Shown here piece by piece: positions 45,095-57,559 of a DNA stretch of 64,000 bases. The DNA lies in assembly GCA_016081115.2 (NCBI GenBank), contig CM071930.1, forward strand, positions 43,623,335 through 43,687,334. Reading direction: 5' to 3'. The DNA is from Rehmannia glutinosa (lineage: Eukaryota; Streptophyta; Magnoliopsida; Lamiales; Orobanchaceae). Both the position numbers and the translations under genes were made by a program. Under the pieces are notes generated by a model. It had not been told where the DNA came from, made no database searches, and saw only the letters and a program-made list of their open reading frames with translations. Numbering within the stretch: position 1 is the first letter of the stretch; each line of letters begins with the position of its first letter.

Positions 45095-47966
45095 CACAAA
45101 CCTTGTCCTTGTTTTGAATGCTGCTCCTTATGCCAATAAAATAAAAAAAAGATTTATTTTTGACAAAAGATGGATTACTGAAGCTGGTGTGAATGAGGTT
45201 GTTGCTCAAGCCTATTCTCAGCCTGTGGTTGGTTCTTCTTTGTTTCAAGTGCAGTCTAAAATCAAAAACTGCAGGATTACACTTTTTTGAAATCTAATTC
45301 TGCAATTACAATCCATCAATGCACTTCTGAGATGAATCATGAAAGAAGTTTGGGTGGTAATAGAAATTGGGATAGATGGATTGCTTTGAAAGACCAGCTT
45401 GACTGTGCTTATAAGAAAGAAGAGCTTTTTTGGAAACAGAAATCTCGAAATTGTTGGCTCAAAGAAGGGGATAGGAACACCAAGTTTTTTCATGCCATTA
45501 CTGTTCAGAGGAGAGAGAAAAACAATATTCTCAAGATGGTTAGGAATGATAATTCTGTTTGTGAGACTGATGAGGAGATTAGTAAAACAATCCCGGAATT
45601 TTATGCCAATCTCTTCACCTATGATGGATGCTCTGGAGGTTCTCAGGCTTTGATAGGCATTCCAATCTCTATCTCTGGGGATACAAATAAAGATTTGACT
45701 CTCCCTGTGGAAGACATGGAAATAAAGAATGCTCTCTTTGATATGGAACCTTGTAAGGCCCCTGGCCTTGATGGTATGTCCCCCCTCTTTTTTCAGCATT
45801 TTTGGAAGCTTATCAGTCCTATTGTGTTGTACTGATGTTAAAGATTTTTTTTTAAGTTTGGCAAAATTCTGAAAAATACAAATCACACTTTTATCTCCCT
45901 TATTCCCAAGTGCAAGAATCCTTCCTCTATTTCTCATTATAGGCTCATTAGTCTTTGTTCTGTTACTTATTAAATTATTTCTAAAATTTTGGCAAACAGG
46001 CTTAAACACTGCCTCCAAGACTGCATCTGTGATAACCAGTCTGCTTTCATTTCTGATAGGCAACTCATAGATAATGTAGTTACTGCTCATGAATCCATTC
46101 ATTTTCTTAATAGACATAGGTCTTGTAAAAGGTGTTTCATGGTTGTTAAGCTGGACTTAGCTAAGGTTTTTGATAGAGTTGAGCTGGAGGGTCTTAGCTT
46201 AGTTATGATTAAAATGGGCTTCTCTCCTATTTTATCAATTGGATCATGATTTGCATTTCTTCTTCTTCTTTTTACTTCAATGTGAATGGCCAGCCTCAAG
46301 GCTATGTGACTCCTTCCAGGGGGATAAGGCAAGGGGATCACATTTCACCCTACCTCTTCCTTATTCTCTCTGAGGTTTTTTCTAATCTCATCAAACAGGC
46401 TGCTCTTTACAAGGAATTTAGGGGACCCATTATCACTCATCTTTTGTTTGCAGATGACTCCTTTATATTTTGTGAAGCTTCAGTTGATCAAGCCAAGTTC
46501 ATTATGGATTTGCTGGAGCAATATAGAGCCTTCTTTGGGCACCTTGTTAATTGGGACAAATCAAGTGTGTTCTTCAGCAAGAATTCCTCCCCCCAACTGC
46601 AAAATGATATCTGTTTGGCCCCCCAGAGGAATCCAGAATAATCAATCTTGTAGATATCTGGGAATACCCTTTGCCATTGGAAAATCAAAGAAGGAGATCT
46701 TCAAATTTGTGCTTGAGGCTGCTCAACAGAGACTTAATAACTGGAAAGGTAAATTGCTATCATTTGTTGGTAGAGAGGTCTTGATTAAAACTGTACTTGC
46801 TGCTCTACCAGTTTTTGTTATGTCCTATTTTAAAGTGCCTGTGGGGATTTGTAAGGAGCTTGGTCAGTTAGTTGCTAGATTTTGGTGGGGTTCTAAAGAT
46901 GGTAATAAGAAAATGATTCATTGGAAATCCTTTGACTCTTTAACTCTTCCTAAAGATGTTGGAGGATTAGGTTTTCATGATTTTCAATTATTTAATGATG
47001 CTCTCCTAGCCAAGCAACTTTGGAGGATTTTAACAAAGCCAAATCTTCTTGTCAGCAAACTCCTAAGAGCAAAATACTTTCCAAATGGTAATTTGTTTGA
47101 AACCACTGTCAATCAAAATGCTTCTTGGGTCTGGAGATGTTGGTTAGGAGCTAGGCCTGTGCTTGAGAGGGGTTTTAGGTTCTCTGTTAATGATGGCAAT
47201 TCTATCAGAATTTAAAGATCCTTGGATTCCTGATGCTATTTCATTCAAACCTAGTCATGTTTCTTCTTGTCCTACTGCTCCTGTTCTTGTTTGTGATCTT
47301 TTCTCTCAATGTGGCAGCAAATGGGATGAGAGGAAGATTGATAGATTTTTCAATTCTAGTGATGCAAAAAAGATTATAAAAAAAACATTGTTATTCAACA
47401 ATATGATGAAAAAGATAGATTTGTTTGGCATTTTGAAAACAAAAGGTGAATTTTCTGTTCAATATGCTTACTTTGCTCTTATTCATGAAAAGATCAGACA
47501 TTTCAAACCAGCAGAAAGCAGTTCTTTATCTCTCTTTTTTGTCGAATTTTGGAAGAGGAGCCGAAAACTCAAGGTTAGGGAAAACATTAAACATTTCATT
47601 TGGAGATGTTGTACTCAAAGCATCCCTACCTTTGATGCTCTTGTTAAAAAAGGTTGCTCGATTGATCCCATTTGTATTATGTGTGGCACTTCAGAAGAGA
47701 CTTTAGAGCATGTTTTCTTTTATTGTCATCGAGCCCGGACCATTTGGAAATTGGCCCCGCTGTATTGGGATGGGTTGGAAGAGAAAACTTCTTGCTTTGT
47801 TCATTGGTGGAAAGCTATCTGTAGTATTAACTCCAGGATTGTTTCTGAACATAGGATTCAGTTATCTACTTACATCATGTGGTGGCTTTGGAAATCCAGG
47901 AACCTTTGGATGTTTGAAAAAGTTTGGATGCCGGAAGATTGTGTTTTGGAGATTACTAAAACATAA
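45095..47966 (+). pseudogene. LINE-B ORF2: RT and zf-RVT, frameshifted
   Basis: Pieces in order: endonuclease end (45095-45290); RT start with CWLKEGDRNTKFFHA and CKAPGLDGMSPLFFQHFW (45287-45835); RT middle with NQSAFISDRQLIDNVV and KLDLAKVFDRVE (45989-46249); VTPSRGIRQGDHISPYLF and THLLFADDSFIFCEA, the FADD box intact (46246-46641); RYLGIPFAIGKSKKEIF and WWGSKDGNKK (46448-47215); zf-RVT with CIMCGTSEETLEHVFFYCH (47163-47966). Frameshifts separate the pieces, with stops at 45289, 45833 and in 45840-45988. No RNase H tail is recognisable; 47967-48402 looks like 3' UTR. Confidence 0.9.
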
Positions 47967-48415
47967 TGGATGGAATTTCTTTGCGTTTAGTTGGTTTATT
48001 TTCTCTCTTTGTTGCTGAGGTTTTGAAGTATGGTGATCTTCCACCAGTGCTTGGTTTCTGCTCAGTTTGTTGCCTGCTCTATGCTCTCCAAGGGTTTACA
48101 GGTGGGATTGGATTGTCTTTTGCTAGCTTGCTAATTAGTTTTATTTCATTTTTCTGCATTTTTCCTTTGTCTTCGCCTTGATGTTGAGGCTATTTTTGTT
48201 GGTACTTTGTTTGCATTGAATAGCCAATTTCATCAAGCCTCAGGTTGTGGGTTTGTCCCTCCTGAGTTTGGTTTAGATCTCTCTTCGATTGATCTCTTGT
48301 TTCAAAATGTATCAGTTCTTTTATGGTTCTTTTGGAATTTGGGTTAGTTAACCCTTGGATGTACATTTGATTGAGTATTAATATTATTTATGCCGTTTCG
48401 TTAAAAAAAAAAAAA
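45095..48415 (+). mobile_element. LINE-B: 5'-truncated L1-type LINE
   Basis: 3.3 kb, + strand, ending in a 13-base A tail (48403-48415). It starts inside the end of the endonuclease domain (VLNAAPYANKIKKRFIFDKRW), which corresponds to LMLEAAPNLYKGKKKFIFNK in LINE-A. It is a related but different subfamily. It lies head to head with the deacetylase gene. Target repeats are not clear. Confidence 0.88.
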
Positions 48416-48835
48416 TCTATAATTCCAATTCTCAACCCTATACACTAACATATATCACTCATCAATCACTATTTTCGTCTTTTCATCCAATTCTATATAT
48501 GGGACCCACCATTACCAACTATATCCACTTAAAATATTATTTTTTTAATTATTTCTATCTAATGGGACCTACCACCCTACAATCTTACAAATATAATAGT
48601 ATATATTCACTTAAAATATTCAACCACTATTAACTTTTCAAAATATTATATAAATAAAATATTGCTTTAAAACTATTCAACCAAACACAATCTCATTTCT
48701 AAACCTACATAAAACTCATTCTCATTCATTAAACCAAATATATTTTCAATTTTCACACGAAAACCAATAAATTCTCAAAATTTATTTTCGAACACTAGAA
48801 ACCAGAAATAGACAATGGAAACATAACTATACAAG
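48416..48835. other. A+T-rich intergenic stretch
   Basis: No gene. It may be the second half of an older A+T-rich repeat that LINE-B split, since ATTCCAATTYTCA-type motifs occur on both sides of LINE-B; no ends could be defined. Confidence 0.35.
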
Positions 48836-49468
48836 TAGGGGTGTCAATTTCGAACCCAACACGCAAAAACGACACGAACCTAATACGAAATTAATGGGTA
48901 TGGGTCCAGCCTTCATGGGTTCTAGTTGAAATTGGGTCGAACCTGAATAACCCGTCAATTAAACATGTCGAGTCTGGGTCAACATGTTATGGCTCATTTA
49001 ACCCGTCTAACCCATTCGTGAATTTTTAAAAAATTAAGTAAATAATTAATCACAAGAACAAAAAAACAAGACATGTTCTTAAAGCTTAAATTCTAAAATC
49101 TCCTTAATCATGTATGTTGTTATTATTTTGTATGTTGCCCACAAAATATGATAAGTATATTATGTTATTTATGTAATTATATTACTTCATTTTGAATGTT
49201 GTGAATTATGATTTTTTTATTGATTAAATTGTGTGTTATTGGGATTGGTTTTAAAAAAAATAATTTATTTAGTTGAAATTATTAAATATAAATAAAAACA
49301 ATTTTATTATACATATTAAATGGGTCGGGTCCGAGTTACCTGTGAAGTAAATAGGTCGGGTTTGGGTTCAAGGTTCTAACATGAACAATTAACACAGGTC
49401 AGGTTCGAGTTGGCTGGTTCTGACCCGCGAACCCGCGAATTCGGACCCAACCCAAATTGACACCCCTA
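48836..49468. mobile_element. hAT-like MITE 2
   Basis: 633 bp with perfect 15-bp inverted ends (TAGGGGTGTCAATTT) and 8-bp flanks TATACAAG and CATACAAG (7 of 8). The ends are rich in GGGTCGGGT-type motifs, the middle is A+T. No transposase. Same size class and layout as hAT-like MITE 1 but different end sequence. Confidence 0.85.
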
Positions 49469-49611
49469 CATACAAGACTTGGGTTACATTGTCTAACGGT
49501 TCTTTTCCATTAGACAGATCCAACTTGGTCCGAGATTTTTTGTAATTTCATAAACCGGTGGTATTTTTGTAATATTCTGGGTCGGTGCCATAGGATCTCC
49601 AGACCAGTGGC

Positions 49612-50105
49612 ATTTTTATAATATTAGGGGCCTTTAAAAGTATTTTCCTTGAAAAATATTAGTAATACATCTGAAAAGTATTAATAATCCTTTGAATAAT
49701 ATTTTTAGTAGCCCTCATGAAAAATATTAATTTTTTGCCTCAAAAGTATTAGTAAACTACCTAAAATGTATTAATTGTCCCCTTGAAAAGTATTAGGCAG
49801 TGGTGTAATATTAGGCAACCCTCAAAAGTATTAGTTTTTCCCTTGAAAAGTATTAGCAATCCCTTGGAAAAGTATTAGTAATCCTCTAGAAAAGTATTCG
49901 TAACCCCTTAAGCAGTTTTTTTAGTAATCCTCATGAAAAATATTGGTTTTCCACCAAAAGTATTAGTATTCCCCCTAAAACATATTAATAATCTTATTGA
50001 AAAGTATTAGATTTTTCAATTAAAGGTATTTTAGTATTTTTCCTGAAAAGGTATTAGTAGTCCTCCCAAAATGAATTAGTATGCCTCCTAAAAAGTATTA
50101 GAAAC
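49612..50105. repeat. Degenerate tandem repeat, unit about 20-26 bp
   Basis: About 20 diverged copies of a unit close to CCTTGAAAAGTATTAGTAAT. The AAAAGTATTAG core is best kept; the flanks vary in length. Confidence 0.8.
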
Positions 50106-50402
50106 TGCTAGCGGATGTTGTTGTGGAGTTAGCTAGTGATTGTGTGGGTGAATAGGCGGATTGACTACATACCGGGTATTTAGATCCGTCTAACGAATTA
50201 GACCCGCTAGATGGTCTGACAGGAGAGTAACCCTTATAGAATAGCCAAATTGGCTTAAATAAACATTCTCAACCAATGTTGAATATAAGTCATATCAAAA
50301 TGAAAATCGCGAAGAAAAATAGAAAAATGTTACATGTAGGTTTGGATACTATTTTAATTTGGATAACATTGTATGATAAACAATATATTAAACAATACCC
50401 GT
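50106..50402. other. Intergenic, nothing recognised
   Basis: About 300 bp between the tandem repeat and the proposed LTR start. It could belong to the LTR, whose left end is uncertain. Confidence 0.3.
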
Positions 50403-51101
50403 GTTGATGGGAACCTATTTGGACCGACCTGTTTATGCGAGCTTGGTGGAATATTTGGGTCCATCCCGAACTCAAAACGATAAAGCCCAACCAGATGGGT
50501 CCATCCCGAACTCAAAAGAAAGGCCAATTATGCTGGCCAAAGATGATTGGTCCAACCTCTCAGGATTGGATCGATCTGTGAGATAGAGACTTAGCTTCTG
50601 GATAGGCCCATGATTGGGCTACGTTAATGGGTTAAAGAGGACCGAGCTCTGAGCTTAATAAGCCCCGTTGTGAGTGGGCTGGGCCCCAGTCAAGGGACAA
50701 ACTTAAGGTCCTGCTGACCTAAGTGGATTGGGCCCCTAATAATGGGAGAACTTAATGGCCTCCCGAGCTATTGGGCTTGGGAGATGTGTGGCCCAAAACG
50801 AATGATTAACCTAAGCCCATGTGTTAATTAGGATTTTAGCGTGGTTTGATAAGCACGCAACCCTAATTGCTAAACCTACAAATAGTGCACAAAAAGGTAT
50901 ACCTCGGGTGAGAATTCTAATACACGCATTTTATATACTGTTCTACTTTATACTCTCTCTAGAGCGATCCTGACTTGAGCATCAGAGTGGGTACGCTAGA
51001 ATACCCTTTCGGGCCCCTTCTAACGGTGGTTTTGCAGGTCTTAGGTCAATCGCACATTGGAGCTTGGTTTTATTGGATGGTAGGCATTCCTAGACCGACC
51101 A
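50403..51101 (+). repeat. 5' LTR of a Tat/Ogre-like Gypsy element (left end tentative)
   Basis: Its right end (CCGACCA) is fixed by the adjacent primer site. A TG start at 50403 (TGTTGATGGG) is my best guess; the other LTR is outside the window. It includes a direct repeat GGGTCCATCCCGAACTC at 50458 and 50499 and a TATATA-like box near 50933. Confidence 0.5.
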
Positions 51102-51102
51102 A

Positions 51103-51120
51103 TTGGCATCGTCTGTGGGA
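51103..51120 (+). other. Tat/Ogre-like primer binding site
   Basis: TTGGCATCGTCTGTGGGA, the form found after the LTR of Tat-lineage elements. Confidence 0.65.
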
Positions 51121-51211
51121 ACTTGAGTTTTAAGACGTGAGTTCGGGGTAGCTATGGAGGACATACGAGGAAATCTGGGGCATGATCTGGATGAAGTTCT
51201 TGTCGAGACGT

Positions 51212-52498
51212 TGTTCGCCTTATTTTTAGCTTCACCACAAGTGTACGGTGCAGTTTATAGAATAGGGTTATCAAGGTCAAATCCACAGGGACTAATAAAT
51301 TATTGTACTAAGTACTGGGATTGTAATAGCTTTATTTTTATCCAGACGATCGAAATTGAGTGATTTGGTTTTATAAAACTAAGACAAGAATTTATCCTAA
51401 AAAGACAAAGCAAAAGTTGATTGAAAGATCAAGGAGATGAATGGTTCCTGGGCTATGGTTTCAGTTAATATCCCCTTTTATTATCAGATTAATCAAACCA
51501 AAGTTATTCGTATTCTTCCCTATACAATAATCACAAAAGTAATTTACCCTCTCTCTCTCTAGATGCATGTAAAAACATTGATTGGAATATCTATGCTAAC
51601 ATCTCTACTCAACATGAGATATCCAACTCCCAAAAGCACAAAATATTAAATATCCTCACAAATATTTACAGACTTCTCAATTTTGCAAATATTCATGTCA
51701 AGTACTCACAGATCTAGTATTGAAACTCATCTTTCGAATTATGAATCAATACATCATAGCAATTTAAACCAATAGCTTTTTGATAAAACAAGAATTAAAA
51801 CAAAGTACTCGAATAGGGTTGGAAAACAATAACTTCAATTGCAATTAATTCATCAAATAAAAGTATCCATTAACCTACTCCCAAACCCGGGAATCACAGG
51901 ATGTTTAGCCAGACATGGGAAATAAACAATTCATAGACAAATTATTCATGTTCATGTCTAACTAATTGCGAATAAAGATACTATGGAATGCGAAGACTCA
52001 GGGACGTCGATGATCTCTCGATCTATCTTCAATCCTCAAGCGTGTTGTTGTAGCCTTGATCGATCTCTCCAATTCTCCGGTGGAAAGTTGCTCTTTTCTC
52101 TGCTTTCTAGGGCAAAAATTAGTGTCCTCGTTTGTGGCCGCCTCGTCTCTATTTGTACTTTGTTCGGGTTAAAACCTAGTTTAAGAACTGTCAAACTCTG
52201 TTTTCCTACACAGACGCACGGGCCGTGCACCTAGCGCACGCCCAGCCCGTGCTAGGTGCCGCAGGACTTTTCTTTTCACTGAAGGGCGCACGGGCAGTGC
52301 GCATCACGCACGACCAACCCGTGCGCCATCACGCAGTGTTCATGTCTACAATTATCATTCAATTCCTACAAAACGAGCAAAGCGTAATACCTTTTCCACA
52401 AAACAGAAATAAAGCCATTTTCACTCAAGCAATGCATGCATAACAACTAATTCTAACTACAATTAAGACCAAAATACATGTAAAACACATACCAATCA
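51212..52498 (-). repeat. Athila-B 3' LTR
   Basis: 1,287 bp, TGATTGG...GGCGAACA on the - strand. It aligns with 59351-60394 and 61975-62432 of the 5' LTR. It carries two units of the GC palindrome repeat (52213-52325). Confidence 0.9.
52213..52325. repeat. GC-palindrome minisatellite, period 71 bp (Athila-B 3' LTR)
   Basis: GCACGGG cores at 52217 and 52288, each followed by an inverted CCCGTGC half. Confidence 0.8.
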
Positions 52499-53977
52499 AA
52501 CCCCTAAACTTAAACTGTTGACAGTCCCGATCAACACTTTATAAACAAGACAAAACACAAATGGGGATAATGACGAGCAAATCAAGAACAACGCCTCACA
52601 ATTCATGTCGTTTATCCCTAGACGTCAAGCAACATTTCAACCAAGCTTCGAATATATAACATAGAGCACAAGTCAATTAAAAACCATGGCAAATACTTCA
52701 AATCACGCTTCTCATGGATAAAGTGTATACTCTCCTCTCTAGAATAATAAGGGACGTGTATTCGCTCAAATCATATCAATGTTGAAGAATTACCATAGGC
52801 TTGCAAATCGTCTCACATCTCCGCCACTCAATTGTATGCAATTCATAAATCAGAAAGGTCTTTTCTTTTGGTTGTAATGAAGGCTTTTTGGTTAAGGTAG
52901 GGAAATATGGAGAAAGTGACTCAAACTCAAGCGTATAGATTGGTAAGCACATCTTTTTCTCAATCAACTATTCTCATTCAAATCAAATATGCACCCCCAA
53001 CCACCTCTTATTCTTATCACATCTTTTTTCTCCACTTTTTTCATACAATCTACTCTCTTTCGCCTTACATCATAATCCTCAACCTATAAATGCAATTAAG
53101 GCCAACTCACTTATGCAGTCAATTTTTTTTTCGAAATTTTCTCTCAGTCGATGTTTTTTTTCTCCCGACCCTTTTGTGAGTATATCCTCCCTTTTCCTCT
53201 TTTTCTTCTTATATTCCCAACATCCAACATGCACATCATTATCTAACTTCTCGATATCCTCCTATTCAACCTTATTCAATCCCTTACTCAATGCTATACG
53301 CTTAAGCTTAGGATAACAAATATATCAAGTTACGGCTTGAATTGTGGCTATCAAAAAATCAGGCAATAGGCTCAAATTGGCTAACTAGGGAAATTAAATG
53401 TCATTAGGTAGGCAAAAGGCTTGAAAGACTTAACAAAAATGGCCTAAAATCATCTTCATAGATTGCATACAACATGTGACTTTGACAGAGATACCAAAGC
53501 AAGTTCTAGAATTCATATCAACATGAATGACACACTCAATCAACAACAAGACTGCATATAATGAAAGCAGTAAAGGCTCAATAAGCTCACAGGCTTGCAA
53601 TTGCGTAATTCAAAGCATATCAACCATGATTTCAATATTCACATGCTCCATATTATCTATTCTCAACCCGGTCAACTCACGCTCAACACCCAATTCCAAA
53701 CAACGTAAACTATTCAACAAATGTTCCCAACAATAGCGGTCAACTCACTCCCTAAAAACCTAAGAAAGCAGTAAACGTGCTAAAGCAATAAGCGTGCTAA
53801 AATCAAAAAATAAACCTCTAATGCAATGCAACCTATATGCTCTACATGCAACTATATGAATGCAAATATCGCCACACCCTTCAATTAAACTACTACCTCT
53901 CCCCCCAAACTTGAATGAAATTATAGCGCATAGAAGAGAAGATAGAATTTCAAAGAAAAGTGTGGAATGGACCTGTC
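52499..53977. other. Athila-B non-coding spacer with two polypurine tracts
   Basis: On the - strand AGTTTAGGGGTT (52499-52511) abuts the 3' LTR, and AAGTTTGGGGGGAGAG (53897-53912) lies just after ORF-1. The 1.4 kb in between has no gene and matches the spacer of Athila-A. Confidence 0.7.
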
Positions 53978-55425
53978 TCACTGTGGGGGTGGCGGCGGAA
54001 AGTGGCCCTGGGAGATGTGACACATTTGTACTTGATGCATCATCTGCAACATCTCCAATTCCTGCTGTTCCTGGGCCTGATACCTCTGCTCTTGCTCCAT
54101 TCGAAAAGTACGGAACTCATCCTGGTGATGCCGGAAATCATCCCGGTACTACCGGAAATCATCCTGGTGTTGCCTGAAATTGTCCCGGTGATGTCGCATG
54201 CTCTCCTCAAGAGCAAACAGTCTGTCCTGGTAATCGTGTCCCCCACGCTCCTCAGCTTGGTGAGAGCTTTCCGGAATGTTGGGCCTCCCTTTTGGGAACC
54301 CTTGCTCAAAACCCCCTTGCTGGAAACCCTGCTCAGAACCTCTCTCTTGCCGATCATACTCCATCGCTTCAATTGCCAATTCTTCCTCATCGGGCAAACC
54401 GGCTACCCTCCTCATTTTCCTTGCAGTCATGACTTCCATGACTCTGTTATGCGTCTCAGAGTTCATGAGCCAATTAAGTTCATTGTCAACCACAGACGTG
54501 AGCTGCGGGTTAGGAAGTGGGAAGGCATGTCCAACCCTTTGTTGGAAGCAGAGTATGTTCTCTTCGCCTGTTATTATTTTCATTTGGCGAAGGGCGTTCA
54601 TGTTTATACTCCGACTACCCGCTATGGGCTCCATTCTTCTCAAATTGACATGAAAATATCGAGCAATGGGGGTTAGCATTCCCCCAATCAGTATCGTCAC
54701 CGCGGTCTGCTTGGAAACATACATAGTGTGTTCCACAAAGTGGGCCACTATGTTGTTAGGGGTATGGGATAGCATACATCATAGTAGGTATAGCTCCCGA
54801 GCTTGTATACCCCCGTTATTGTGTCGGGCGTAAACGGAGTGAGCTGTGACCTTTTGGATGTAGCGGAAGACGGGGTTTTGAGTGATGAGGCCTTAGATGA
54901 GCGCGCCTCATATAGCATTGGGCCGGTTTCTGGTGTCTGAACCAACTAACGCCAGAATTCATAATGGCTATAGTTTGTTGCTGGCCGATAAGGGGCGTTA
55001 GAAGGTACCCCAAAAATCTCATTGAGTTGGGCGATAGAGACATGCCTCCACTCATTTCCCAGTCAAAAACGGATCGCCTGGGGCTCATTGTTAGCTCTCG
55101 TTTCAGTAATGTCCAGTGTGCTTAGGAACTCGAGCACTAGCATTTTATACGTCGGCCACCGCCCTTGCATGAACGCGGTCCACCCAACCTGTTCGAACAT
55201 CTGCCAAACTTGATCGTGTATCCCAAGAGCTTGGGTACACTCGTCGTCAGCAGATCTCATTGGCGTAAAAGAACGAGTGATCAACCTATTCCAGCGCTCC
55301 AGTTCATCGACCTCAATCAGCAGAAGTCCATAAGCCTCGGGGCTATCTGGATGTACCTCTCGCCGTAAAGCAGTAGCCCCCCTCGGGCGTCCACCCCGAC
55401 CCTGTCGGTTCCTTTGGTCAACCAT
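53978..55425 (-). pseudogene. ATHILA ORF-1-like protein of Athila-B, frameshifted
   Basis: From ATG near 55425 (MVDQRNRQGRGGRPRG) through RLITRSFTPMRSAD, VWQMFEQVGWTAF and YKMLVLEFLSTLD to MEPIAGSRSINMN, LPNPQL, LMNSETHNR, DEEELAIEAMEY and the end HISQGHFPPPPP (stop 53978). The VGWTAF / TYKMLVLEFLSTL blocks are typical of the ATHILA ORF-1 family. Frameshifts lie near 55070 and 54790 and a stop at 54149. A run of R-H-x-D-x-F heptads (RHHRDNF, RQHQDDF, YRDDF, HHQDEF) precedes the C-terminus. Function unknown. Confidence 0.75.
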
Positions 55426-56437
55426 ATGTTCAAGTCTGTACCTAGCAAAAGAAATGTGAGATTCCGAACATGCCAAGCAACACAAGAACATGATGAATTC
55501 ATTACAAACAAATCAAATATGGCATAATGTCTCATCCCTACAATTTAATCAACAATTAAGCTCCCAAGCCTAAATAACAATGTAATTGCAGAGAATCATA
55601 GCCACTAACACCCTAAATACTAAAGCTTATGCAAGATTCATCACTAAAACAACCACAAATACTCCAATTCCACAACCCACAAGATGTTCGATAAAATGCC
55701 CAAAAGAAAAATTCAATTAAATCATGATAAATTCATCAAAACATGCACCATATATGAACTCTAAACCATAATCTACAAGAAATTCGAAATATAACTTGAA
55801 ATTCTTACCGGAATTTTCGGAGATTAGGAAAGAGACGAATTTGAAACCATAGGCTCATTTTTCACACAAAATCTTTCTCCAAATCGAGTTCGAGTGTTCA
55901 ATACGTGTGTGAGTAGTGAGTTTGCAGTGAAATTTTAAGTGAAATTGGCGAAAAAATTAGAGAGGGGGAGAGGTTTGTGTGTGTCCGTGCGTGAGGAGTG
56001 TATGAATGTGTTAAAAAAATTAGCCTCTGCGCGACCTTAATACTGCCTCAGCTGACACACGCACGGGCCGTGCGCCTAGCGCACGGGCTGCCCGTGCGGG
56101 GTGCCGAGCGCTCAAACCAAAATCCTGGAATCCGCACGGGCTGTGCGCCTTGCGCACGGGCTGCCCGTGTGGGGAGCCGTGAATTCAGTCCCAAATCCTG
56201 GTGCACGCACGGGCCGTGCGCATGGCGCACGCCTCGCTCGTGCGGGGTGCCGCACAAAACTTCGAATTTTTTTTTTGGGAAAGCAAAAAAATCCTAACTT
56301 ATGAAAGCATAAAAAAATCCTAACTTAGTAAAGGGAAAACAAAAAAAACATGGGAAGAAATAAAATAGCAAAATGTTGGGTTGTCTCCCAACAAGCGCTA
56401 AATTTAACGTCTATAGCTTGACGCCTGTTTTACTCGA
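55426..56437. other. Athila-B stretch where pol should be
   Basis: No RT, RNase H or integrase motif on either strand. It contains A+T-rich sequence (55530-55990) and a GC repeat (56055-56262). Confidence 0.65.
56055..56262. repeat. GC-palindrome minisatellite, exact 73-bp period (Athila-B interior)
   Basis: Three units with cores GCACGGGC at 56061, 56134 and 56207, exactly 73 bp apart. Each has GCACGGGCTGCCCGTG or a variant as a palindrome and the link sequence AAATCCTGG before the next unit. Confidence 0.9.
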
Positions 56438-57305
56438 TCACGATTCTAGCCAAGTGAGGTGAGTCACTTCTTCATGTCTTCCTCCTTGCCAATTCAACCC
56501 GCATAAATTCGAGCCTCCTTTGAAGGCCTCTAGCGTAGAAGTCACACGTCGGTCAAATGCTATAATCTTCTCGTTTGCATCATGTGAGCGGCAATACACC
56601 CGTGCTTCTGAGCTGCTGGCCCTCTCCGTGTGCTTCGCTTTCTCACCTTTCAGTACTTCCTGCACATGATCTAAAGCACACACACAATGTCTCGGATTAA
56701 AATTATTAGCACCTGACTCAACGATTGATAACGATTTACAGCTCTCTATTGTATCATGAGTTTTCCCAGCCTTATAGATGGAGAACAACACTTGTTCATC
56801 ATTAACTCGTAATGTGAGCTCTCCTTTTTGCACATCTATCAAGGTTCGTGCGGTGGCTAGGAATGGACGCCCAAGTATCAGAGGGACGTCTCGATATTCC
56901 TCCATGTCAAGCACCAAGAAGTCCACGGGGAATATAAATTTGTCTACCTTCATGAGCACATCCTCCACGATTACCTTAGGATATGTGAGTGATCTATCCG
57001 CAAGCTGCAAGGTGACCGTGGACGGCTTCACCTCTCCTAATCCAAGTTTCCTGAAAATGGACAAGGGCATTAAGTTAATACTTTCTCCTAAATCACAAAG
57101 TGCTTCTTAAAGAAAACATCACCAATAGCACAAGGGATAGTGAAACTCCCCGGATCTTTGAGCTTCTGTGGTTATTTCCTCTAAATGATCGCGATGCACT
57201 CTTCGGTCAAGTTGGTTGTCTCAAATTCTGCCAACTTTTTCTTCTTTGACATCACTTCCTTCAAAAACTTTGCATAATTGGGCATCTGCTCCAATTGCGT
57301 GATCC
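56438..57305 (-). pseudogene. Athila-B protease region
   Basis: Reads MPNYAKFLKEVMSKKKKL, TNLTEECIAII, KLKDPGSFTIPCAIGD, then after a frameshift CDLGESINLMPLSIFRKLGLGE, then VDFLVLDMEEYRDVPLILGRPFLATA and LTLRVNDEQVLF. This is the Athila-type aspartic protease (D-L-G active site) with its preceding linker. Part of the linker has stops (about 57165 and 57185). The protein cuts the gag-pol polyprotein. Confidence 0.85.
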
Positions 57306-57559
57306 CCTACCTCAAAATCAAATGTATGTTAATATGCAGTTTCTTAAAGATGTCTAAGAATTTAGCAAATTGGGCGTCTAACTTTTTCTTTTGAAAACGT
57401 TGAGGGAAAGGGAGTGGTATAGAAAACTTTGAAAGATTAGAGTTAGAGAAAGATTTAAGCTTGTCAGCCCCTTTTTGTTCGTCCGTATGTCCCTTGTTTC
57501 CATTCTCGACCTCAACTTCGCCCTTTGCTTCCGTGTCTACATCTCTGGGATTCAGCATT

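Noticed and set aside
53860..54676. + strand frames over the Athila-B ORF-1 region
   Set aside because: Antisense shadows of the - strand ORF, which has homology to Athila-A.
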